Positions 56,516 through 64,000 of a stretch of DNA of 64,000 bases are shown one piece after another. Under the pieces are notes generated by a model, which worked only from the letters and a program-made list of their open reading frames with translations, searched no databases and was not told the origin of the DNA. A program made the translations under genes and the position numbers. The DNA is from Leptodontidium sp. MPI-SDFR-AT-0119 (lineage: Eukaryota > Ascomycota > Leotiomycetes > Helotiales > Leptodontidiaceae), in contig JAHLEZ010000002.1 in the NCBI GenBank assembly GCA_020726505.1, positions 5,518,001-5,582,000 of the forward strand, read 5' to 3'. The first letter of the stretch is position 1, and the number at the start of each line of letters is the position of its first letter.

Positions 56516-57568
56516 ATGGATCTCTGGGCCGTAACGGAATGGGATACGCCTCTCGAGAAGCTCCGTCAGCCTATTCCAACGCCCAAAGGAACAGAAGTTT
56601 TGGTGAAGGTGACGCACTCTGGCGTTTGTCATTCAGACCTTCACACCGCCGAAGGTTTCTATGATGTTGGAGGAGGACGGCGATTTTACGTGAAAGACCG
56701 TGGAATCAAATTGCCCATCGCCTTGGGTCATGAGATACTTGGAGAAGTAGCTGCTTTGGGACCAGATTCGGCGCCGATTCCGCTGGGATCCCGTCAAATC
56801 GTGTATCCATGGCTTGGTTGTGGCTCCTGTACGCGCTGTAGCCAGGAACAAGATAACCTGTGCGCTGCTCAGAGAGGGCTTGGAACGCTACAGAATGGAG
56901 GCTTCGCCGAGTATGTATTGGTACCGCACTCGAAGTATTTAGTTGATCTAGGTGGTCTCGATCCCGCGGTGGCATGTACGTTCGGTTGTTCTGGAATCAC
57001 AACCCTGAGCGCAGTCAGGAAGATTATGCCTCTGCCACCAGATGAGCCGGTCCTTCTTATTGGCGCTGGAGGACTCGGGCTTGCTGCAATCTCGGTGCTG
57101 AAGGCATTTGGGCACAAATCCATTGTTGTTGTAGATATCAATTCCGAAAAGCTGGCAGCCGCAGCCGCAGCTGGTGCAACAAAGACCGTCGACAGCTCTA
57201 GCCCTTCAGCACACCAGGACATTCTCGATGCCACTAACGGGCCAGTCATCAGCGTAATCGACTTTGTGAACAGCTCAGGCACCGCTGCTTTGGTGTACGG
57301 TCTAGTTGGGAAAGGGGCCAAATGGGTACAGGTCGGTGTGATGGGAGGATCGATTGAGATGTCACTCGTTGGAAACATTTTCAAAGGCTTAACCATTTCC
57401 GCAAACATCACGGGAACCTTGGAGGATCTGCGAGCTGTTGTGCAGCTGGCGAAAGAAGGAAAGCTGAGTCCTGTGCCAGTCCAGAAGATGGCTTGGAATT
57501 CAGTGAATGAAGCGATGAGCTTACTCAAGGCGGGAAAGGTTACTGGGCGGATGGTTTTAGTGAAGTAG
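56516..57568 (+). CDS. Zinc-dependent alcohol dehydrogenase (MDR family)
   Basis: Intronless, 350 residues, ATG at 56516. Catalytic-zinc ligands are visible at Cys38 (GVCHSD) and His72-Glu73 (GHE), with Cys158 (GCSG) the likely third position. The structural-zinc lobe has all four cysteines (102, 105, 108, 116; GCGSCTRC...LC). The NAD(P)-binding Rossmann loop is GAGGLG (183-188), followed by VVDIN with an acidic residue after the second strand that favours NAD. It interconverts an alcohol and an aldehyde or ketone. An insertion around residues 48-65 (DVGGGRRFYVKDRG) precedes the GHE motif, as in fungal and bacterial relatives acting on bulky alcohols. Its divergent aldehyde dehydrogenase neighbour suggests consecutive oxidations. 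Confidence 0.92.
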   Translation: MDLWAVTEWDTPLEKLRQPIPTPKGTEVLVKVTHSGVCHSDLHTAEGFYDVGGGRRFYVKDRGIKLPIALGHEILGEVAALGPDSAPIPLGSRQIVYPWLGCGSCTRCSQEQDNLCAAQRGLGTLQNGGFAEYVLVPHSKYLVDLGGLDPAVACTFGCSGITTLSAVRKIMPLPPDEPVLLIGAGGLGLAAISVLKAFGHKSIVVVDINSEKLAAAAAAGATKTVDSSSPSAHQDILDATNGPVISVIDFVNSSGTAALVYGLVGKGAKWVQVGVMGGSIEMSLVGNIFKGLTISANITGTLEDLRAVVQLAKEGKLSPVPVQKMAWNSVNEAMSLLKAGKVTGRMVLVK

Positions 57569-58087
57569 TTGTATATCTTTACGCGGGCGATGCGAGTCAC
57601 TATGGAACTTTTCATTTACGTTAAAGTTCGCCTGAGAAATTTTTGTTTGTAAAATTCATCCACATCGACGATGTGGTTTTTTTTTTTCACTCTCTACTTG
57701 ATTATATCTGGGTTCAATTTCTTGCTTCATCTAAGTATACCTCTTTGTACTGGTGATTTTAGCCCGCTTTCGAATTGGTTCCGTACATACCATATCCTCT
57801 ATATTTAGTTGGCTCTCTTCAACACCTCGGGCGGCAACGGGCCGAAAAGTGAGCGCGGGTAGCGGGAGTGGGTTATGGTAAGGAACTTGGATTTCCGAAA
57901 AGACAACCGTGGGCGGGGGGAATGCGGAGATCCAATTTTGGAACGGGCGGTATATTTCCAAAGAGCTCTTCCTCTTTTGTGCTGTAGGAATCTTGACTGA
58001 ACTAGCAAAGACTACCTGATCCCTTGACCGAATCTTAGCAACTTCATAACTGTTTGAAATCGCACGCTATTGCAATCTTCCCTTGCC
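57569..58087. promoter_or_regulatory. 3' flank of the alcohol dehydrogenase and promoter of the SDR gene
   Basis: 519 bp between tandem + strand genes. A T-rich run (about 57676-57690) and AT-rich sequence follow the first gene. CGGGCGGCAACGGGCCG at about 57827-57843 is a GC-rich candidate regulatory stretch. No gene is supported. Confidence 0.4.
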
Positions 58088-59325
58088 ATGAGTGCCAACC
58101 CGCAACTGAATTTTCCTCAGGGGATGCTGACAGGTATATTTGAGGCATATATTGCTCTGTGCGTTGACTGATAAGGGGTATTAGGGCAGACTGCTATAAT
58201 CACAGGCGGAGCTCAAGGTATAGGCGCCGAGACTGCCACCATTTTCGCGCGCGAGGGGTGCAAGGTTATCATTGCAGACATTGATGCAGGTAAAATGTGA
58301 TTCTAAAGCCGAGAAAAGGGAATGAAGATGCTGATATTGAGAAAAGCAAAAGCCGATAAGACAGCTCAGGCCATCAATTCCGAGGGAGGCGCTGCGATTA
58401 CGGTGATTGGTGATATTACGAGGAATGAAGACATCGGCAATCTAGTGCAAAAAGCTGTTGAGTTTGGAGGTGGGAAGCTTCATATTATCGTCAACAATGC
58501 CGGGTACGCATGGGATGACCCGATTGAGAAGATCCAGGATAAACAATGGGGTGAGTTCGCCTTGATATCAGTCCAACGGACTGCAGATTTCTGTTCTAAT
58601 CTACAAAGACACCATAATTTCCCTCCATAACACTTCGCCGTTCAAACTTATCCGAGCAGCAGCTCCATACTTCATGGTCACAGATGGCGAGCCAAGATCA
58701 ATCGTCAATATCTCATCCACATCTGGGGTCTACGGCAACGCGGGGCAGGCTAGCTATGCCTTGGCCAAAGCAGGTTTGATAGGACTTACTAAAACAGTCG
58801 CTCAGGAATGGGGCCCGGAATATGGCGTGAGAGTGAACAGTATGTATACGATCTTGCTCGCTAGCTGCTGAGCTCCGCTAAGACAGAGGGTTTTTTGCAC
58901 AGCTATCGCGTTCGGAGCTATCAAGACTAGACTCACGCAAGCTCCGGCGGGGGAGTTCGTTGTGAGGCCGGACGGTACAAAGCATGCGGTTGGATTTCAT
59001 GGTGGTTATGATGAAGAGGAGAAATGGTCAGTGTGTTTCATTACTCAGATAGTATCCGCTAAAGCTTATTCCTATATTCATTCGTAGGGTTGGAGATATC
59101 CCTCTCAGAAGGATTGGAACCCCTACAGATGCGGGAAGGGCGATCTTAGCTGTGGTCTCTCCGTTGTTCTCGTATGTGACTGGACAGGTAAGTCACGCTA
59201 TTCTTTGTAGTGAGAAGATTCTAACAGATGGGTTTGCAGACAATTATGGTAAGGCTGACTCAGGAAGGTTCTAATGAACACATGATAACCGTAAGCAGGT
59301 CAGTGGTGGCAAGGGTGGTATGTAG
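58088..59325 (+). CDS. Short-chain dehydrogenase/reductase
   Basis: Eight exons: 58088-58133, 58185-58289, 58347-58550, 58609-58839, 58903-59026, 59088-59187, 59240-59248 (nine bases) and 59299-59325. All junctions are GT-AG, introns are 50-63 bp, and the spliced frame gives 281 residues. It is a classical SDR: TGGAQGIG cofactor loop (22-29), acidic residue in ADID (46-49) after the second strand suggesting NAD, NNAG (100-103), catalytic Ser155 in NISSTSG, and Tyr168/Lys172 in YALAK. A 40-residue insertion after GAIKTRL is longer than usual and may shape the substrate pocket. The closest functional type looks like a FabG-like ketoreductase or alcohol dehydrogenase. It converges on the BVMO gene with 177 bp between stops. 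Confidence 0.9.
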
Positions 59326-59502
59326 CTTGGATAAAGAATAGTGCATGGCAGAAGGAGATAGCTGTAGAATGTTGAAAGTAATCTTCCAGTTATAAATTTT
59401 TACGGGGCCAAACTCTCAATGCAAAGTATGACACCATGTTTATTCAAGTATATATTTTGATTTGCCTCCTATCTGTTTGGATTCTGCCTCTATCAAGAAA
59501 TG

Positions 59503-61286
59503 TCACGCAGCTGATATGATATCCGTTGCTGTATGGCTTTGCGAGTTAATCTGCGGATACTCGTCCACCTTCTCTATACCTTCAGGAAGAGAAAAGATCA
59601 TGTTGGCCCACATCATCCTCGCCTCCTCCTCAAGCCAAGCATTCCAAGTCGGGATGCCCCCAAAATAGAACAACACATTTGAAGCTTTGCCAGGGATATT
59701 TGCGCCGACGAACCAAGCGCCAGATGTCTTTGCAGATTCCGCCAACAGCGTGGCCTTAAAAGCTTCGTCGAGGTGAGAAGACCAGACATCGACCGCCGTC
59801 TGAGACACTTCGATCTTCGTAAGTTTGTTCTTCTCCATGTGGCGGAGAGTCTTGCCGATCCAACTCACTCCTATCTCCAAGACAACTGGCATGTTTCCGA
59901 AGGGAACGTGCGGGCCACAGACCAGGAACATGTTGGGGAAGCCAGGCACAAGGACTCCTGCGAACGTTTCCACCCTCTTAGCCCAATGATCTCCTAGCGA
60001 AGTCCCTTGACTGCCTTTGACGTCCATTTCACTCAGCGCACCGGTGGCAGCATCGAATCCGAGGGCGAAAATGATAATGTCGAATTCGTATTCAGCCCCA
60101 GATTTTGTGCGGATCCCCTTTTCGTACAGAACCATGTCGTCCTTACTTATATCAACCAGCTTGACATTAGGTCGATTGTATGCTTCGTAGTAGAAGTGGC
60201 CGCACGGTGGACGTTTAGAGAGAAAGGGGTATTTAGGGGAGAGGATCTTCGCCGTCTCGGGGTCTTGTACGACGGCGTGAATCTTCTGGCGAAGGTATTC
60301 CGAGGCAATGTCGTTAGATTTCTGGTTCGAGAACAGATCGTCAAGGGTTTCGAACTGGAAATGAAAGCCGCCGGATTCCCACCCGGCGTCTAAGATCTGC
60401 TTGATCTCGTTCGTGTCTGTCACGTTCTCGACCGTTTTCCCTGACGATTTCATTGCGAGACCGAAGGGGTGCGTGCTTGCGCGATCCCAAGTGGAATCAT
60501 AGTTTCGTTTGATTTCAGTGGCATGATCCTCGTCGATGGCGTAGTTGCGGCCAGGAAGCACGTAATTTGGTGTTCGTTGGAAAACCGTCAACTCTTTTGC
60601 TACGTTAGCGAGCTTGGGGATGATTTGAACTCCTGTGGCCCCAGTGCCAACAATGGCGACACGTTTGCCTTGGAAATTGACCTGTTGCGTTGGCCAAGTT
60701 GATGTCTGGTACCATTCGCCCGTGTATGATTCGAGTCCAGCAAAAGGGGGTGCCTTGGCAACTGACAGAGGTCCAGAAGCGGCGAGGAAGTAACGGCAAG
60801 TCGTAGACAGCCCAGCCTCAGTGGTGATGGTCCAGATGTTCTCGCTGTCGCTGTAATGTGCGGCCGTGATACGAGTTTCAAATTCGATACTCTTGCGCAG
60901 GTTGAAGTGGTCTGTTGTCAGTGTTAGTAGATGAGAGACAAGAAAAACTGTCCTCGGCAGGCAGAGGAAAGGCTGCTGAGGACAAGGGAGAACTTACCAA
61001 CAACTTTACTCAAATAACGCTGAACCTCTTGCTGAGAAGGATAGCGTTCACTATAATTCCATTCGTTCTTGAGCTCGGGGACGAAGTTCATAACATAAAC
61101 CCATGCTTCGCTATCGGTTCGGGCACCAGGATAACCATTCCAGTACCAGGCACCGCCAACATCAGATCCCGCCTCAAAACACTTCGCAGTCAGACCAAGC
61201 TGACCAAGTTCCCATAACGAACGGATTCCACTGAAGCCGGCGCCGACAACGATAGCATCGTAATCGGCTTTCTTGGAAGACCTCAT
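59503..61286 (-). CDS. Baeyer-Villiger-type flavin monooxygenase
   Basis: Two exons (61286-60998 and 60911-59503) with an 86-bp GT-AG intron containing a CTAAC branch site give 565 residues. The start is the ATG at 61286, the first in frame. It has GAGFSG for FAD (15-20), YPGARTDSE (BVMO GARxD region), the second Rossmann loop GTGATG for NADPH (185-190) and FALGFD. The BVMO fingerprint FxGxxxHxxxW(P/D) is present in altered form, [12 protein letters not shown] (159-170), with Gln165 in place of His and Tyr in place of Phe. Activity is expected to be oxygen insertion next to a ketone or another flavin oxidation. The His substitution makes a true Baeyer-Villiger reaction less certain. Its start faces the Zn2Cys6 regulator across about 1.3 kb. 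Confidence 0.9.
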
Positions 61287-62572
61287 GGCTGGGGGGAGGA
61301 AATAGAAGTCAGACAGACAGATGCGATGCAGGCTTCGATAGGATGGCAAGCAGCGAGTGGAGATAGAGATTGGATATCACTTGAAAATGATACGACTTAA
61401 TCTTAACAGGCGTATCTATGTATATATGTATGTATGCATGTATGTATGTATGTATGTATGTATGTATGTATGTATGTATGTATGCGTGTATCTGTCCATC
61501 GATCCATCCATCTATCCATCTGCCTATCGATCTACCGAACATTGTAGATCCGAATGTTGACATTACTGTGTCGGATACTAGATTCGTGTGCCGTTGCCGA
61601 GAAATGGGGGCCGAGGAGAATTTGGGTCTTCTCCGTGTTGTGTATTGATTGATTGGCTCGGCGTTGGCCGACCGGCCGGATTACGATGCCCGACTCACTT
61701 TTCGACGGAGGCGAAGGCGAAGGTGAGGCGGGGCGGGGCAGAACCGAGCTTCAAACATCAGTATGCAGGGGCAATAGATGTGGAGCAGGATGACGCTGTG
61801 CATGGCATGGTGAGGCACGCGCACGGATGGCCTGTTTGTTATACCTAGATATTGTTGAGCTCTTCAGGTCCGTGCCGAAGCAAGCACTCGATGCGTAGGA
61901 CCGTAGGTAGATTACGAAGCATCTGATATTTAGATACTACTGTAGATACTCTACTACCTACCTACCTACCTACCTACCTCCAGTGCTGGTTTCAACTCTC
62001 CTTCCTACCAGCGCTGCTGAGCTGGTACGAGTAGCAGTCGCATCAAGCGAGTTTCACTCACTCAGTCAATTGGACATCCAGCCACGTGCACGTAATCTTG
62101 TGTGTCACTTGGGATATGCTGCGCGACAGCTGGGGAATTGACTTGAGGCGGAGTGAGTATATGTTCATTTTTTTTTTCATTCGCAGACCCAGACCCAGGT
62201 GTGGGGGCTGGGCTGGACCCTTCCCTTAAGTACAGTAAGTACCTTACCGTGTAAGGTAATAAGGTTGTGCTGTGCTATGTTGTGCTTTGCTTTGCTTCGA
62301 GTCATACTGAACCTTAACCCCGCATTTCTACCCTCTGGTGCCCTCCCTCCCTCCACTCCCTCCACTCCCTCCACGCCCTCCACACCCCCACATTCCTTTC
62401 AATTCCTCACCCACTCTCCTTCTTCTTCTCCCTCTTCCAGATATAAAGGCGGGGAAGGGACTGAAGGGACCGAAGCACCGCAGACCCTGACCTCAATCTT
62501 TTTCTCAGCTCACATCTTCCATACCTTACCACATCGTCCCCTACCATACCACATCATACATAGTTGTGCCCA
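61287..62572. promoter_or_regulatory. Divergent promoter, BVMO / regulator, with microsatellites
   Basis: 1,286 bp without a supported gene. Simple repeats: (TATG)n at about 61428-61484, imperfect ATCC/ATCT units at about 61497-61530, (CTAC)n at about 61954-61979 and a 9-bp CCCTCCACT array at about 62341-62385. Frames through these repeats are artefacts. CCGGCCGG lies at 61672-61679. A CT-rich tract at about 62400-62440 with ATATAAAG at 62441 lies about 130 bp before the regulator ATG and may be its core promoter. Confidence 0.6.
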
Positions 62573-64000
62573 ATGGTAGATCAATCAAAACCTTCCTCGA
62601 CAACAGGCACGTCGTTTCACCGTGCCGCTATCGCCTGCCAGAGTTGTCGTCTCCGCAAGGTGAAGGCGAGTCACCCATCTCTCTCCAGCATTCCGAGTCT
62701 CTCTCCAGACAGACGTTGACGGCTTCTCTCCTCTGCAGTGCGATGCGCAGTCGGTCTCGCCTGATACAGCGTGTAGTCCATGTCGACGAGCTGGTCATCA
62801 ATGCTTGCTAGACCCCTTATCAGACGGAAGAAAGTGTGTTGTCCATGGATATGTGCACGTTTGCATGGGCTAATCTAATTATGAGACGTAGATCAATGAA
62901 CCGGGAATACGTCAATAAACTCCAACAGCGCATAAAGAACCTCGAAGAACTCAACCAAAACAATCAAGGCAATCAGAGAACGGCGAACGGATCAGCGCGG
63001 AGGCCCAGTGAGAATGGTACCCGTCATCCGGTAGATCCTTCCGTGACACCAGAAGATCTGAGGTAGGTTGGCTGCGGAGAACCGAATTGTCTGGAGATCA
63101 TATGGCAGAACTCTCTGGCGCATTGCATGACTGACGGTTTCCAGCGCGAGCACGGCACCGTCTACGGATACGATCAGTAAAGAACCTCCTCGGAGCAATA
63201 ATACGAACACGAGCGAATCAGTCACGTTGAACATGTCATCCAGTCACCAGCAAATGGTGACTGCATCGATGTCGACTGTGGTAAATGACAAGGCTCCAGA
63301 AAATTCAAATACAAATACAACTACAACTGGTGGGTCACCGACTTTCTACGGTGTAACATCCCACCCCCATGTCGTGTCGCCGAGTGAGGATTCTCGTCTC
63401 ACTTCTTGCGACGAGCCTGAGACTGTCGATATCGGCCTTGACCCACTTTCACCGCATTTGCAAGACGACCTGCTTCACTCATTTTTCAAGTATCAGAAAC
63501 TTTGGGTCGATATCGTGAACAAGGAATCATTCCTAACCAACAAAGCGTATGGGTATCCGTCCCGCTGGTACTCCAAATTTCTGGAAAACGCCATATTAGC
63601 ATCCGCCACACGACTAAGCACCTCAAAAGCTGTACGCGCTCTGGGGACCAAATATCTTGAATGGGCCAAGGATGACGCAATGAGTGCCATGTCGGAGCCG
63701 ACACCTGCCGGCCTGCAAGGCTTCTTGCTTTTGAGCGAGTATGAGGTCACGCAGGGCAACGACCGCCCTGGCTGGATGTACTGTGGCAAGTCTCCTGTGT
63801 GAAGAAACTCTGTGGATCATTTCGATTGACTGATGCAGGCGTGGCTTGTCGAATGTTGTCTGATCTTGGTTTGCATAAGCTTGCAGGCAACGTTGGTAGG
63901 CCTGTCGAGTCTACAGAGTCAACCCGAGAAAGTGATCTTGCGTACGGTCTGATGTCAGCCTGCGTGGTCTACGAAGGTGTGTGGACTCTGTATCTTGGCA
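62573..64000 (+). CDS. Zn2Cys6 transcription factor, cut by the window edge
   Basis: Exons 62573-62665, 62739-62833, 62892-63062, 63145-63785 and 63839 to beyond 64000; 387 codons are visible. The binuclear zinc cluster has Cys22, 25, 32, 43, 46 and 53 (CxxCx6C-x10-CxxCx6C) and is followed by a coiled coil (about 68-85, YVNKLQQRIKNLEEL). A Ser/Thr/Asn-rich linker leads into the fungal-specific middle homology region, including GWMYCGVACRMLSDLGLHK across the last junction. Two introns, at 62666 and 63786, must use GC donors (GCGAGT and GCAAGT) to keep the zinc cluster and the GVACRML motif; GT alternatives break the cysteine spacing or the frame. Likely the pathway-specific activator of this cluster, nuclear. 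The C-terminal part lies outside the window. Confidence 0.9.

Noticed and set aside
56869..57615. Minus-strand frame of 248 codons opposite the alcohol dehydrogenase
   Set aside because: Antisense shadow; the + strand frame has all zinc and cofactor motifs and an ATG.
61357..61563. Open frames on both strands encoding Tyr/Met/Val/Cys or Ile/His/Thr/Tyr repeats
   Set aside because: They are translations of the (TATG)n microsatellite and lie in the promoter between two real genes.

Overview
The window comes from a filamentous ascomycete (Pezizomycotina). The genes have short introns of about 45-90 bp with fungal splice and branch signals, and the gene families are those of fungal secondary metabolism. 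About 42 kb of AT-rich, mutated transposon sequence carries the C-to-T decay typical of repeat-induced point mutation (RIP). I cannot name the species.

Bases 1 to about 42,000 are an AT-rich repeat block. In order it holds: a Ty3/Gypsy pol on the + strand (1-3650); a 284-bp LTR (7085-7368); a minus-strand Gypsy element with its LTR (7369-13277); a retroelement gag relic (13278-15360); a 5'-truncated CocE/NonD-type hydrolase gene as a GC-normal island (15426-17141); a gag fragment (17516-17719); an internally deleted hAT element with an 8-bp target duplication (18206-18990); a piggyBac element with terminal inverted repeats (19463-21449); a Helitron relic with a proline-rich coding minisatellite (about 23300-27712); two successive Gypsy LTR-gag units (27934-31940); a 954-bp miniature LTR element (31941-32894); and a complete Ty1/Copia element with 257-bp LTRs and a 5-bp target duplication (33356-40933). 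Every transposon reading frame here is broken, mostly by TAG/TAA codons where Trp or Gln is expected.

From about 42.4 kb the composition is normal and a probable biosynthetic gene cluster begins. Its genes are a six-helix membrane protein (43324-44100, -), an FAD monooxygenase fused to a large multi-helix membrane domain (50068-52696, -), an epoxide-hydrolase-like alpha/beta hydrolase (53289-54293, +), an aldehyde dehydrogenase (54484-56005, -), a zinc alcohol dehydrogenase (56516-57568, +), a short-chain dehydrogenase (58088-59325, +), a Baeyer-Villiger-type flavin monooxygenase (59503-61286, -) and a Zn2Cys6 regulator running off the right edge (62573-64000, +). A solo Copia LTR and a pogo-family DNA transposon lie between the first two genes.

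The set suggests oxidative tailoring of an isoprenoid or meroterpenoid. The flavoenzyme half of the fusion would epoxidise a prenyl chain and the membrane half would be a candidate cyclase. The hydrolase could open an epoxide, the dehydrogenases interconvert alcohol, aldehyde/ketone and acid, and the BVMO insert oxygen. No polyketide synthase, prenyltransferase or soluble terpene synthase is in the window; the core gene may lie to the right. The pathway is inference; the gene models rest on splice junctions read from the sequence that keep each frame open.
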